From positions 372,001 through 436,000 of the forward strand of contig NZ_CP015224.1 in the NCBI RefSeq assembly GCF_001629735.1: a stretch of DNA of 64,000 nucleotides, in the 5' to 3' direction. The position numbers and the translations under genes are program-made. This document shows positions 1-8,588 of this stretch, in pieces. This stretch comes from Lysinibacillus sphaericus. Its GTDB lineage: Bacteria > Bacillota > Bacilli > Bacillales_A > Planococcaceae. Under the pieces are notes generated by a model. It ran no database searches. It was not told where the DNA came from and saw nothing but the letters and a program-made list of their open reading frames with translations. Numbering within the stretch: position 1 is the first letter of the stretch; the number at the start of each line of letters is the position of its first letter.

Positions 1-178
1 TACATCGATGAACAGTCATTTAAGCAAAGAGGAGCTTAATTATATTTTGGAGGATATTCCTCTAGGCTCAATTGGACAAACAATAGACGTGGCTGAGATG
101 GTTCGTTTTTATTTGTCTGGGAAAGCCGATTACGTGACAGGACAAATCATTCGATTAAATGGTGGTTGGTACATATAA
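1..178 (+). CDS. ymfI: SDR-family oxidoreductase YmfI, C-terminal fragment
   Basis: Only the last 58 codons are inside the window, read from base 2; the start lies upstream. The fragment ends with the usual C-terminal pattern of short-chain dehydrogenase/reductases (DYVTGQIIRLNGG before the stop). In B. subtilis the gene before ymfJ is ymfI, an SDR now linked to EF-P modification. The name rests mainly on this gene order (ymfJ and ymfK follow), because the Rossmann and catalytic YxxxK regions are not visible. An SDR is well supported; ymfI specifically is an inference from synteny. Confidence 0.8.
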   Translation, partial: TSMNSHLSKEELNYILEDIPLGSIGQTIDVAEMVRFYLSGKADYVTGQIIRLNGGWYI

Positions 179-222
179 TCTTCTTTTTTACACATACTAC
201 ATGTGTAAAGGAGGAGAAACAT

Positions 223-480
223 ATGACCATTTTAGAAAACTGGCAAAAATGGACATCGTTTTTAGGACAAAACGTTATGCAAGCTGAATCAAGTGGCATG
301 CCTAAGAAAATGATTCAAGCAGCTGCTGTCCAAATTGGTGAATATTTAGCTTCAAATGTAGATCCTAAAAACGAGCAAGAGCGAGTGCTGTCGGATTTAT
401 GGGGCGTTGCCTCTGAAGATGAAAAGCATGCATTGGCGAATTGTGTCGTTAAGCTTGTCCAAAATAAGCATGTGCAATAA
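223..480 (+). CDS. ymfJ: DUF3243 family protein YmfJ
   Basis: A protein of 85 residues of the DUF3243 family, of unknown biochemical function, located between ymfI and ymfK as in B. subtilis. An open frame extends upstream to 166, but the start is placed at ATG 223 because an AAAGGAGG ribosome site lies about 7 bases before it and the upstream codons overlap the end of ymfI. It is predicted to be a small soluble helical protein. A strong terminator hairpin follows immediately. No catalytic motif is seen. Confidence 0.85.
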   Translation: MTILENWQKWTSFLGQNVMQAESSGMPKKMIQAAAVQIGEYLASNVDPKNEQERVLSDLWGVASEDEKHALANCVVKLVQNKHVQ

Positions 481-512
481 AAAAAGAGGAGAGCTTATCT
501 CCTCTTTTTTCT
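481..512 (+). terminator. Rho-independent terminator after ymfJ
   Basis: The 12-base arms at 481-492 and 498-509 (AAAAAGAGGAGA and its complement) close a 5-base loop and run into T residues. The hairpin begins directly after the ymfJ stop, so ymfK probably has its own promoter in the roughly 190 bases that follow. Confidence 0.85.
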
Positions 513-703
513 ATATAAAAAATTTATTTTTTTGTGAAAACGGGAACGTATGTAAGCCTTATTTCTATGCATTCAAAAAAAATAGTAAGTTTTTAAAAAT
601 AACGCCGCAATTCCATGTATTCTAACTTTCCATTACATAAAAAATCAGCTATGATGGAACTTATAAAGGATTTTTTACGTTAACTAATAGGAAGGGAACG
701 AGT

Positions 704-1492
704 GTGTTGAGCGATTGGTACTTTGAATATGAGATTCAGGTGAATCGCCCTGGATTATTAGGAGATATTGCTTCACTTTTAGGGATGCTTCGTGTCAATA
801 TTATTTCAATCAATGGTGTCGATGAGGATCGGCGTGGTATGTTAGTGCATACAGACAACGATGAGGCAATTGAACGCTTTCGTACAATTGTTTCGACAAT
901 GGAACATATTAACGTAACCAAATTTCGACAACCAAAACTTCGAGACCGCTTAGCTATTAGACACGGTCGTTATATTCCAAGAGATGCAGACGAAAAAAAC
1001 ACTTTCCACTTCGTAAGAGATGAACTTGGTATTTTAGTCGATTTTATGGCCGAACTCTTTAAAAAAGAGGGACATAAGCTGATTGGTATCCGTGGCATGC
1101 CACGTGTTGGTAAAACGGAGTCTATAGTAGCAGCAAGTGTTTGTGCCAATAAAAAGTGGATTTTTCTATCGTCCACGATGATAAAACAAACGGTTCGTAA
1201 TAAATTAGTGGGGGATGAATTTAGTCGTAATAATATCTTTATTTTAGATGGTATTGTGACTCGTCGTTCATCTGATGAGCGACATCTACAATTAGTGCGT
1301 GAAATGATGAATATGCCATGCATCAAGGTTGTAGAGCATCCAGATATGTTTGTTCAGCATTCCGAATATAAAATAGAGGATTTTGATTATATTATTGAAT
1401 TACGTCATCACACAGATGAAGAAATTACTTATGAAATAATGGAAAAAAATCATATGTCCGAATCCGATTCATTTGGTGGATTTAATTTTTAA
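704..1492 (+). CDS. ymfK: DUF3388 protein YmfK (ACT domain plus P-loop)
   Basis: A 262-residue YmfK-family protein. Residues about 6-75 look like an ACT domain (YEIQVNRPGLLGDIASLLG, then IISINGVDED), a small-ligand sensing fold. Residues 131-139 (GMPRVGKTE) resemble a Walker A P-loop, followed by KWIFLSST, suggesting nucleotide binding. The GTG at 704 is preceded by GGAAGGGA. In B. subtilis ymfK sits between ymfJ and ymfM, as here. A sensor-coupled nucleotide-binding role is an inference; no function is established that I can cite. Confidence 0.85.
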   Translation: MLSDWYFEYEIQVNRPGLLGDIASLLGMLRVNIISINGVDEDRRGMLVHTDNDEAIERFRTIVSTMEHINVTKFRQPKLRDRLAIRHGRYIPRDADEKNTFHFVRDELGILVDFMAELFKKEGHKLIGIRGMPRVGKTESIVAASVCANKKWIFLSSTMIKQTVRNKLVGDEFSRNNIFILDGIVTRRSSDERHLQLVREMMNMPCIKVVEHPDMFVQHSEYKIEDFDYIIELRHHTDEEITYEIMEKNHMSESDSFGGFNF

Positions 1493-1517
1493 TTTGATGT
1501 TAAAGTAGGTGTTATTA

Positions 1518-2438
1518 GTGGCAGAATTAGGGACTCGACTGAAAGAGGCGAGACTGTCTAAAGGCTACAGCTTAGACGATTTACAAGAAATAACGAAAAT
1601 TCAAAAGCGTTATTTAGTAGGAATTGAAGAGGGCAATTATTCCATTATGCCTGGCTCGTTTTATGTACGAGCTTTTATTAAACAATATGCAGATGCGGTT
1701 GGTTTAAATGCAGAAGAAATATTAGAGACTTATAAAAATGAACTGCCGAGTACTCCAAATGATCAAGTAAGTCAATCTATCACGAATAGTCCAAGCAGAA
1801 GAAAGGTCACGAAAGGCCCTTCCAATAAAATGATGGAGGCAATGCCGAAAATCATTGTTGCGTTATTTATTGTCGTAATCATTGTAGCAATATGGGTGCT
1901 ATGGCAATCTAAAAACAGTCCAGGGACAAGCGAAGGCAACACAACGTCTCCTGAAATTGAATACGATACGAATGTTAAGCCTATTGATAGTGCGAAAGAT
2001 AAGAAAGAAAAAGAAGAAAAAGATGCTCTGAAAAATGACCAAAAAGATACAGATTCTAAAGAAGAAACACCAACTGATGAAGATCAAACTGATCAAACTG
2101 AAGAGATCAAGCAAACCATTTCCGCGGGTACTGTTGAAGCAGATGGAGAAACAACTTCATACACGTTAACAGGTACAGATACACTGAAACTGAAAATTGA
2201 GGTTTCAGGTCCTACATTTGTTGGTATTCGTAATCAACAGCAACAAGAATTATTAACGGATACTCGTGTTTATAATGCTGGTGAAGTGGTAGAATTTGAC
2301 GCGACGACTCAAAATTATGTTCGTATCCGTCTTGGTAATTCTACGCAAGCTAAAATCTATATTAATGACGAGCTTCTCACATATGCACAGCAAGTTGTAA
2401 CTCAAAATATCGTCATCAATTTCAATAAAGAACAGTAG
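1518..2438 (+). CDS. rodZ: RodZ-like cell-shape protein YmfM (HTH, TM, DUF4115)
   Basis: About 306 residues with an N-terminal RodZ-type helix-turn-helix (residues about 3-75, LGTRLKEARLSKGYSLDDL), one transmembrane helix near residues 118-140 (KIIVALFIVVIIVAIWVLW), a highly charged K/E/D linker, and a C-terminal DUF4115-like beta domain outside. RodZ proteins link the MreB cytoskeleton to the elongasome. The GTG at 1518 is preferred to GTG 1509 because AGGTG at 1506-1510 is then about 7 bases upstream and the protein starts MAELG. It precedes pgsA as in B. subtilis. Confidence 0.88.
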   Translation: MAELGTRLKEARLSKGYSLDDLQEITKIQKRYLVGIEEGNYSIMPGSFYVRAFIKQYADAVGLNAEEILETYKNELPSTPNDQVSQSITNSPSRRKVTKGPSNKMMEAMPKIIVALFIVVIIVAIWVLWQSKNSPGTSEGNTTSPEIEYDTNVKPIDSAKDKKEKEEKDALKNDQKDTDSKEETPTDEDQTDQTEEIKQTISAGTVEADGETTSYTLTGTDTLKLKIEVSGPTFVGIRNQQQQELLTDTRVYNAGEVVEFDATTQNYVRIRLGNSTQAKIYINDELLTYAQQVVTQNIVINFNKEQ

Positions 2439-2462
2439 TCATCATGTGATGGCTACTTTCTT
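2434..2462 (+). terminator. Hairpin between rodZ and pgsA
   Basis: The arms at 2434-2444 and 2447-2457 (AGTAGTCATCA and TGATGGCTACT) pair with one G-T wobble and are followed by TTCTTTC. The hairpin overlaps the end of rodZ and lies about 12 bases before the pgsA ribosome site. It may act as a weak terminator or attenuator within the operon. Confidence 0.5.
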
Positions 2463-2485
2463 TCATCATGAAAGGTGTTAGAAAA

Positions 2486-3064
2486 ATGAACATACCAAAT
2501 AAAATTACCATCTCACGAATCTTGCTTATTCCATTTTTTGTCATTGTTATGATGTTTGATTTTGGCTGGGGAACATTGACTCTATTTGGGGCAGAGATGC
2601 CAATCCATCATTTTATAGGTGCACTTATTTTTATTTTAGCTTCGACAACTGATTGGGTAGATGGTTATTATGCACGTAAGTATAATCTTGTGACTACATT
2701 TGGGAAATTTTTAGATCCCTTAGCTGATAAATTACTTGTATCAGCAGCGTTTATTTTAATGGTAGAGCTTGATATGGCACCAGCCTGGGTGATTATTATT
2801 ATTATTAGCCGTGAATTCGCTGTTACGGGTTTACGCCTTATTTTGGCAGGTGGAGGAGAGGTCGTAGCGGCCAATCAGCTTGGCAAAATCAAGACTTGGG
2901 CACAAATAGTAGCAATCGCTGCTGCGCTTTTACACAACACAATTTTCGAACTCATTGGTATTCCTTTTGATATGATAATGCTATATGTAGCATTGTTCTT
3001 TACGCTATGGTCTGGGTGGGACTACTTCTACCTTAATCGACGTGTTTTACTTGAGTCTAAATAA
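2486..3064 (+). CDS. pgsA: CDP-diacylglycerol--glycerol-3-phosphate 3-phosphatidyltransferase
   Basis: Makes phosphatidylglycerophosphate from CDP-diacylglycerol and glycerol 3-phosphate, the committed step to phosphatidylglycerol, in the cytoplasmic membrane. The 192-residue protein has several hydrophobic helices and the CDP-alcohol phosphatidyltransferase signature (DWVDGYYARKYN, then TFGKFLDPLADK), fitting D-G-x2-A-R-x8-G-x3-D-x3-D. ATG 2486 is chosen over ATG 2468 because AAAGGTG is 8 bases upstream and the length then matches B. subtilis PgsA (193 residues). It is followed closely by cinA. Confidence 0.95.
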   Translation: MNIPNKITISRILLIPFFVIVMMFDFGWGTLTLFGAEMPIHHFIGALIFILASTTDWVDGYYARKYNLVTTFGKFLDPLADKLLVSAAFILMVELDMAPAWVIIIIISREFAVTGLRLILAGGGEVVAANQLGKIKTWAQIVAIAAALLHNTIFELIGIPFDMIMLYVALFFTLWSGWDYFYLNRRVLLESK

Positions 3065-3081
3065 GAAAGGTCTTGTGAATC

Positions 3082-4341
3082 ATGAATGCTGAAATTCTAG
3101 CGGTGGGCTCAGAGCTATTATTAGGTCAAATTACGAATACAAATGCGAGATTTATCTCGAACCAGTTATCCGAGCTAGGCATTAATGTTTTTTACCATAC
3201 AGTAGTTGGTGATAATGCAAAACGTTTAGAACAAGCTATTGAAGTGGCAGAATCTCGTGCAGATTTAATTATATTTTCGGGAGGACTAGGACCTACGAAA
3301 GATGATTTAACAAAAGAAACGATTGCTCGCCATCTCGGTGTTTCTCTTGAGTTTGATGAGGTAGCATTAACTTATATTGAGCAGTTTTTTGCCAAGCGAG
3401 GACGTCCTATGACGGAGAATAACCGGAAACAGGCTTTAATTCTAGCTGGAAGCGAAATACTAGCGAATCACCATGGAATGGCGCCTGGTATGATTTTCAA
3501 CAATAATAATCATACGTATATCTTACTTCCAGGGCCACCAAAAGAGCTTGAGCCTATGTTTCAATTTGAGGCGAAGCCTAAACTTGCCGCGATGCTTAAT
3601 GATGGAGGGATTATTGCCTCACATGTGATGCGTTTTTATGGCATTGGTGAAGCCGAACTTGAAGTTCAGGTACAGGATATTTTAGATGCTCAAACAAATC
3701 CAACCGTCGCTCCACTTGCGTCGGATGGTGAGGTAACATTGCGCGTAACAGCAAAGGCAGAAACAGAACAGCAAGCCCAGCAACTTATTGCTGCCAAAGT
3801 GGCTGAGATACAAGCCCTTGTTGGTGACTATCAGTATGGTATGGATGATGATTCACTTGCTTCAAAGACAGTTGAAATGCTCTTAGATAATCATCTTACT
3901 ATTTCTGCTGCGGAAAGTTTAACAGCAGGATTGTTTCAATCGGAGCTTGCAGAAATTCCAGGGGTAGGGGACGCACTCATTGGAGGTGTCGTGACCTATG
4001 CGGCAGAAGCAAAAGTAAAGCATCTTGGTATTTCACAAGAATTAATAGATACGCACGGCGTTGTTAGTGGTGAATGTGCTGCTGCAATGGCAAGTGCAGT
4101 TCGGAAACAATTTGGTACAAACATTGGAATTGGGCTAACAGGGGAAGCAGGGCCTACAGCACATGACCATCAGCCAGTAGGAACGGTTTGGATTGGTATT
4201 GCCATCAATGATGAGGAGCCACTTACATACTTACTTCATTTATCTGGTATGCGAAATACAAATCGACTTCGTGCAGTGAAATTTACATGCCATTATTTAA
4301 TGCAGCTTTTAGAAGAACGCGGTTATACAAAACGATATTAA
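3082..4341 (+). CDS. cinA: CinA family protein (competence/damage-inducible, NMN-related)
   Basis: A 419-residue two-domain CinA. The N-terminal half is a MoCF/MPT-binding-like domain (MNAEILAVGSELLLG, then SGGLGPTKDD and LPGPPKELEPM). The C-terminal half is the CinA domain, which has nicotinamide-nucleotide amidase activity in some bacteria (AAESLTAGLF, GVVTYAAEAK, IGLTGEAGP). ATG 3082 follows AGAAAGG. In Gram-positives cinA lies directly before recA and can be co-transcribed with it in competence, but here recA also has its own SOS promoter. Confidence 0.93.
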   Translation: MNAEILAVGSELLLGQITNTNARFISNQLSELGINVFYHTVVGDNAKRLEQAIEVAESRADLIIFSGGLGPTKDDLTKETIARHLGVSLEFDEVALTYIEQFFAKRGRPMTENNRKQALILAGSEILANHHGMAPGMIFNNNNHTYILLPGPPKELEPMFQFEAKPKLAAMLNDGGIIASHVMRFYGIGEAELEVQVQDILDAQTNPTVAPLASDGEVTLRVTAKAETEQQAQQLIAAKVAEIQALVGDYQYGMDDDSLASKTVEMLLDNHLTISAAESLTAGLFQSELAEIPGVGDALIGGVVTYAAEAKVKHLGISQELIDTHGVVSGECAAAMASAVRKQFGTNIGIGLTGEAGPTAHDHQPVGTVWIGIAINDEEPLTYLLHLSGMRNTNRLRAVKFTCHYLMQLLEERGYTKRY

Positions 4342-4405
4342 CATAGAGTGAAAATAGGAATTTGGGTAGAGAAAAACTATCCAAATTTTTATTTTGTATA
4401 AAAAT

Positions 4406-4456
4406 CGAATAAATGTTCGCTTTTTTCTTGCGTGTTTTCTCAAAAACAAGTATAGT
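4406..4456 (+). promoter_or_regulatory. recA promoter with LexA (SOS) box
   Basis: CGAATAAATGTTCG at 4406-4419 differs by one base from the B. subtilis-type SOS box pattern CGAAC-N4-GTTCG. Just downstream is a sigma-A promoter with -35 TTGCGT at 4428-4433, a 17-base spacer and -10 TATAGT at 4451-4456. Together they predict LexA-repressed recA transcription, consistent with lexA in the same window. Confidence 0.82.
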
Positions 4457-4501
4457 AGAGATAGACAAACACAGTGAACAGTTTTCGAAGGAGGAAAATG
4501 A

Positions 4502-5563
4502 ATGAGTGATCGTAAAGCAGCCTTAGAACAGGCTTTAAAACAAATTGAAAAGAATTTTGGTAAAGGTTCAATTATGAAACTCGGTGAAAAAACCGATTTA
4601 GAAATTGCCACATCTTCAAGTGGATCACTAGCACTTGACGCTGCATTAGGCGTAGGTGGTTATCCACGTGGACGTATTATTGAAGTGTATGGTCCTGAAT
4701 CGTCAGGTAAAACAACAGTTGCTTTACATGCTATTGCTGAAGTACAAGCAAAAGGTGGACAAGCAGCATTTATTGATGCAGAACATGCATTAGACCCTAT
4801 CTATGCTCAAAAATTAGGTGTCAATATTGATGAGCTATTATTATCACAACCAGATACAGGGGAGCAAGCACTTGAAATTGCAGAAGCACTAGTTCGTAGT
4901 GGTGCAATTGATATTATTGTTATTGACTCCGTTGCTGCTCTAGTGCCAAAAGCTGAAATTGAAGGAGATATGGGGGATTCTCATGTCGGCTTACAAGCCC
5001 GCTTAATGTCACAGGCATTACGTAAACTTTCAGGTTCTATTAACAAATCAAAAACGATTGCTATTTTCATTAACCAAATTCGCGAAAAGATTGGGGTAAT
5101 GTTCGGAAACCCTGAAACAACACCAGGTGGACGTGCCCTTAAATTCTACAGCTCTGTACGTTTAGAAGTTCGCCGTGCAGAAGCTATTAAGCAAGGTAAT
5201 GATATTGTTGGTAACCGTACGAAAATTAAAATTGTCAAAAATAAAGTAGCGCCGCCATTCCGTACAGCTGAAGTTGATATTATGTATGGAGAAGGTATTT
5301 CTAAAGAAGGCGAAACAGTTGATTTAGGTGTAGAATTAGACATCGTGCAAAAAAGTGGTTCTTGGTATGCCTACGGTGATGAGCGTCTAGGTCAAGGGCG
5401 AGAAAATGCAAAACAGTATTTAAAAGAAAACCCTGCTGTTTTGGAAGATATCTCGAACAAAATTCGATCCTCTTATGGTATTGCAGCTTCTTCCTATACA
5501 ATTGCTGCGCATGAAGAAGACGAGATGGATGAAGAATTAATGTCACTTCTTGATGAAGAATAA
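4502..5563 (+). CDS. recA: Recombinase RecA
   Basis: The DNA strand-exchange ATPase of homologous recombination and co-protease for LexA self-cleavage. The 353-residue protein has Walker [10 protein letters not shown] at about 64-72, the conserved region [20 protein letters not shown], loop-2 residues around [14 protein letters not shown], and a strongly acidic C-terminal tail. There is no intein or frame break. GGAGG precedes ATG 4502. The gene is monocistronic, between an SOS promoter and a strong terminator. Confidence 0.99.
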   Translation: MSDRKAALEQALKQIEKNFGKGSIMKLGEKTDLEIATSSSGSLALDAALGVGGYPRGRIIEVYGPESSGKTTVALHAIAEVQAKGGQAAFIDAEHALDPIYAQKLGVNIDELLLSQPDTGEQALEIAEALVRSGAIDIIVIDSVAALVPKAEIEGDMGDSHVGLQARLMSQALRKLSGSINKSKTIAIFINQIREKIGVMFGNPETTPGGRALKFYSSVRLEVRRAEAIKQGNDIVGNRTKIKIVKNKVAPPFRTAEVDIMYGEGISKEGETVDLGVELDIVQKSGSWYAYGDERLGQGRENAKQYLKENPAVLEDISNKIRSSYGIAASSYTIAAHEEDEMDEELMSLLDEE

Positions 5564-5573
5564 TCAAACGATT

Positions 5574-5613
5574 GCATTGTTCCCAATTTATTAAGGGAAC
5601 AATGCTTTTTTTG
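5574..5613 (+). terminator. recA terminator
   Basis: Perfect 11-base arms at 5574-5584 and 5595-5605 (GCATTGTTCCC and complement) are followed by seven T residues. Confidence 0.92.
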
Positions 5614-6086
5614 TCTATAATCTAAAATTTTTACACATAATAAGATAGAAGCTATATGCCTCAGAAATTATTTCTTATGTACTGGGTGGACGTAAAAGGT
5701 ATAAAAGGTAAATTTTTTTCTAGTGTAAAAGTTATAGGGAAAAAATTCACTGAATGGATAGGACTTACTTTTTTTCTGTTTAGAGGGCGAACAGGTGCCC
5801 GACTATCCTTGACAGAGCTGATGGCTAGCTATACAATTAAATATGTATAATTTCTGAATTATGACTTTAAATAGGCAGTACATTTTATCTTCATTTAGCA
5901 AAAGTTTTATAGTTAAATATCCTTTTCGAAGGATGTCAAAACGCCTACTGAATGCAGATAATACCTTTGGTCAATTAAACGGATTTTGTTTTAAAGGCTA
6001 ACAAAATCTTGTACAATTTGCCAAGGGACATAGATGTATGCGCCGACTGAAACTGTAATACCCAAATAGCAAGAGGAGGTGTTCAT
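5614..6086 (+). other. Gene-free region with structured rny leader
   Basis: There is no convincing gene in this 470-base stretch. It holds a promoter at 5809-5837 and two likely RNA structures downstream of it. One contains ATCCTT-TTCG-AAGGAT (5919-5934) inside outer pairs GTTTT/AAAAC (5904-5908 with 5938-5942) and TAGGC/GCCTA (5872-5876 with 5943-5947). The other is a perfect 9-base hairpin (5982-5990 with 6000-6008). If transcription starts near 5845, the rny leader would be about 240 nucleotides long. Confidence 0.5.
5809..5837 (+). promoter_or_regulatory. Probable sigma-A promoter for rny
   Basis: A perfect -35 TTGACA at 5809-5814, a 17-base spacer and -10 TACAAT at 5832-5837. It is the best promoter-like match between recA and rny and points toward rny. 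Confidence 0.65.
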
Positions 6087-7646
6087 ATGGATGGAATTAC
6101 TATCATCTCCGCTTTGCTTGGACTCATCGTTGGTGCCGCTGTTAGCTATATCTACATGAAAAAAGTGAATGACTCAAAAATCACTGGTGCTAAACATGTC
6201 GCTGAAACAATCGTTGAAGAAGGAAAACGAGAAGCGGAGGCATTAAAGAAAGAAGCACTACTTGAAGCCAAAGATGAAACTCACAAATTTCGTACTGAAG
6301 CCGAAAATGACATTCGTGAACGTCGTTTAGAACTTCAAAAACAAGAGAACCGTTTATTGCAAAGAGAAGAGAATCTTGATCGCAAGGATGATACTCTAAA
6401 TAAGAGAGAAGCAAGCTTAGAGCGTAAAGAACAAGCTCTAGCTGAAAGACAACAGCATATTGAACAGATGGAGAGCAAAGTGGACGAGCTCGTTGCATCA
6501 CAAAAAACAGAACTAGAACGTATTTCTGCTTTAACTAGAGAAGAAGCAAAATCAATTATCTTAAATGAAGTAGAAAAAGAGCTAGCAACTGATATTGCTG
6601 TGATGACGAAGGAAGCTGAGACACGTGCAAAAGAAGACTCAGATAAAAAGGCACGTGAAATCTTATCATTGGCACTACAACGATTTGCTGCAGACCATGT
6701 AGCTGAAACAACAGTATCTGTTGTAAACTTGCCAAATGATGAAATGAAAGGTCGCATCATTGGTCGTGAAGGCCGTAATATTCGTACGTTGGAAACGTTA
6801 ACAGGCATTGATTTAATTATTGATGATACTCCAGAAGCGGTTATTTTATCAGGCTTTGATCCAATCCGTCGTGAAACGGCTCGACTTGCACTTGAAAAAC
6901 TTGTACAGGATGGTCGCATTCACCCAGCTCGTATTGAAGAAATGGTGGAAAAATCTCGTCGTGAAGTGGATGAACAAATCCGCGAAACTGGTGAGCAAAC
7001 TACATTTGAAATTGGCATTCATAACTTACATCCAGATTTAATGAAAATTTTAGGCCGCATGAAATATCGTACAAGCTATGGACAAAATGTTCTCAAACAT
7101 TCAATTGAAGTCGCGCATTTGGCAGGTTTACTGGCAGCTGAATTAGGTGAAGATGTGGCGTTAGCTCGTCGCGCAGGCTTATTACATGATATTGGTAAAG
7201 CCATTGACCATGAGGTAGAAGGTAGCCATGTTGAGATTGGCGTGGAATTAGCAACAAAATACAAGGAACACCCAGTCGTTATTAATAGTATTGCTTCGCA
7301 TCATGGTGATACAGAAGCAACATCTGTTATCGCGGTATTAGTTGCGGCAGCTGACGCATTGTCAGCAGCTCGTCCAGGTGCACGAAGTGAAACACTTGAA
7401 AACTATATCCGCAGACTTGAAAAATTAGAGGAAATTTCAGAAAGCTATGATGGCGTAGAGAAATCTTATGCAATTCAAGCGGGACGTGAAATCCGAATAA
7501 TCGTACAACCTGAAAAAATTGATGATTTAGCTTCTCATCGTCTTGCACGTGATATTCGCAAGCGTATTGAGGAAGAATTAGATTATCCAGGTCATATTAA
7601 AGTAACAGTCATTCGCGAAACTCGTGCTGTAGAGTACGCGAAATAA
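6087..7646 (+). CDS. rny: Ribonuclease Y
   Basis: The membrane-anchored endoribonuclease that initiates mRNA turnover in Firmicutes. The 519-residue protein has an N-terminal transmembrane anchor (residues about 3-24), a long charged coiled coil (about 30-200), a KH RNA-binding domain (about 210-275, with [15 protein letters not shown]) and an HD hydrolase domain (HSIEVAHL, then [12 protein letters not shown] near residue 367). AGAGGAGGTG precedes ATG 6087. In B. subtilis rny is followed directly by ymdB; here an exopolysaccharide cluster intervenes. Confidence 0.98.
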   Translation: MDGITIISALLGLIVGAAVSYIYMKKVNDSKITGAKHVAETIVEEGKREAEALKKEALLEAKDETHKFRTEAENDIRERRLELQKQENRLLQREENLDRKDDTLNKREASLERKEQALAERQQHIEQMESKVDELVASQKTELERISALTREEAKSIILNEVEKELATDIAVMTKEAETRAKEDSDKKAREILSLALQRFAADHVAETTVSVVNLPNDEMKGRIIGREGRNIRTLETLTGIDLIIDDTPEAVILSGFDPIRRETARLALEKLVQDGRIHPARIEEMVEKSRREVDEQIRETGEQTTFEIGIHNLHPDLMKILGRMKYRTSYGQNVLKHSIEVAHLAGLLAAELGEDVALARRAGLLHDIGKAIDHEVEGSHVEIGVELATKYKEHPVVINSIASHHGDTEATSVIAVLVAAADALSAARPGARSETLENYIRRLEKLEEISESYDGVEKSYAIQAGREIRIIVQPEKIDDLASHRLARDIRKRIEEELDYPGHIKVTVIRETRAVEYAK

Positions 7647-7657
7647 TATTGAAAGTT

Positions 7658-7698
7658 AGAGGTTTCTCTAGATTCATATCTAGAGAGCCTCTTTTTTA
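7658..7698 (+). terminator. rny terminator
   Basis: The arms at 7658-7672 (AGAGGTTTCTCTAGA) and 7679-7692 (TCTAGAGAGCCTCT) form a long stem with a small internal irregularity, followed by six T residues. It separates rny from the exopolysaccharide genes. Confidence 0.88.
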
Positions 7699-7792
7699 AT
7701 TTAGCCAGAGTCATGTTTGAGGAGCATCCATCATAAAAAAGAAAAAGGCTAGATTTTCTGCAGATGGATTAAAGAAGAAAGATGTGATCAAA

Positions 7793-8557
7793 ATGATAGA
7801 TCTTCATGCCCATATATTATTTGATGTGGATGATGGACCTAAAGAAGAAACGGATTCCTTAAACATGTTGAGGCAAGCTGCACGGGAGGGGATCACAGAT
7901 ATAGTCTGTACTTCACATGCTATGCATCCACATTATCATGTCCCATATCGCAAGGTAGAAGCGCTAGTCCGTTATTTACAACAGTTACTGCTGCAACAAA
8001 AAATCCCAATCACCCTCCACACAGGACATGAAGTTCGTTTACATGATGAGCTTTTGGCTCATCTTCAGCAAAAGCAACTTCATACATTAGCTCACACCCA
8101 CTACATTCTATTAGAGCTTCCTTCAACTACAATCCCTGCTTATACGAAAGAGATAATTAGACGTTTAAAATGTGCTGGATATATACCGATTTTGGCACAT
8201 CCTGAACGAAACCTTGCTATTAGAGAAAATCCGAAAAGACTTGATGACCTCATCCATGAAGGCGCATTTACACAAATAACGACAGGTAGTTTAACAGGCT
8301 TATTTGGTAAGGAGGTGCAGCGACTATCATTGGCTTTAGTAAGAGCAAATTACATTCATATGATTGGCTCTGACGCCCATAATGTAAGCACAAGAACGTT
8401 TTGCTTCCAAGCGGCACTTCAATATCTAGAGAAAAAGAATGAAATAGAGATGGTTGAGCGACTCCTCATGAATAATGCAAATGTTTTAGCTAACAAGCCT
8501 ATCATGCGATTTGAACTTGAGGATATTGTTGTGAAGAAGCGGTGGCTTTTATTTTGA
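7793..8557 (+). CDS. CapC/YwqE-type tyrosine-protein phosphatase (PHP domain)
   Basis: A PHP-fold metal-dependent phosphatase that should dephosphorylate the BY-kinase encoded downstream. It is related to Streptococcus CpsB/Wzh and B. subtilis YwqE. The 254-residue protein opens with DLHAHILFDVDDGPKE, the family metal-binding start, and has later metal-site histidines and aspartates (CTSHAMHPHYH, HPERN, GSDAHN). ATG 7793 makes the N-terminus match the family; GTG 7784 is an alternative. Both have weak ribosome sites, while a good GAGGAG at 7719-7724 lies before an in-frame stretch that has no standard start. It is the first gene of the exopolysaccharide cluster. Confidence 0.85.
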   Translation: MIDLHAHILFDVDDGPKEETDSLNMLRQAAREGITDIVCTSHAMHPHYHVPYRKVEALVRYLQQLLLQQKIPITLHTGHEVRLHDELLAHLQQKQLHTLAHTHYILLELPSTTIPAYTKEIIRRLKCAGYIPILAHPERNLAIRENPKRLDDLIHEGAFTQITTGSLTGLFGKEVQRLSLALVRANYIHMIGSDAHNVSTRTFCFQAALQYLEKKNEIEMVERLLMNNANVLANKPIMRFELEDIVVKKRWLLF

Positions 8558-8588
8558 TAACGTATGTAGAATTGAGTGTGAGAATAAT

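Noticed and set aside
407-625. A 72-codon frame overlapping the end of ymfJ
   Set aside because: It lies largely out of frame over ymfJ and its terminator, with no ribosome site.
4283-4611. Minus-strand frames across the recA upstream region
   Set aside because: They overlap the SOS promoter and the recA start and lack ribosome sites; shadows of cinA and recA.
5656-5850. A 64-codon open frame between recA and rny
   Set aside because: It lacks a convincing ribosome site, overlaps a strong promoter, and its composition does not look like a protein. Treated as non-coding.
5872-6008. A known riboswitch class in the rny leader
   Set aside because: None of the conserved cores I can recognise (cobalamin, SAM, TPP, FMN, ydaO, T-box) are present, so it is reported only as unclassified structure.
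6335-6919. A 194-codon minus-strand frame inside rny
   Set aside because: Serine-rich antisense translation of the charged coiled-coil region of rny; a typical shadow frame.
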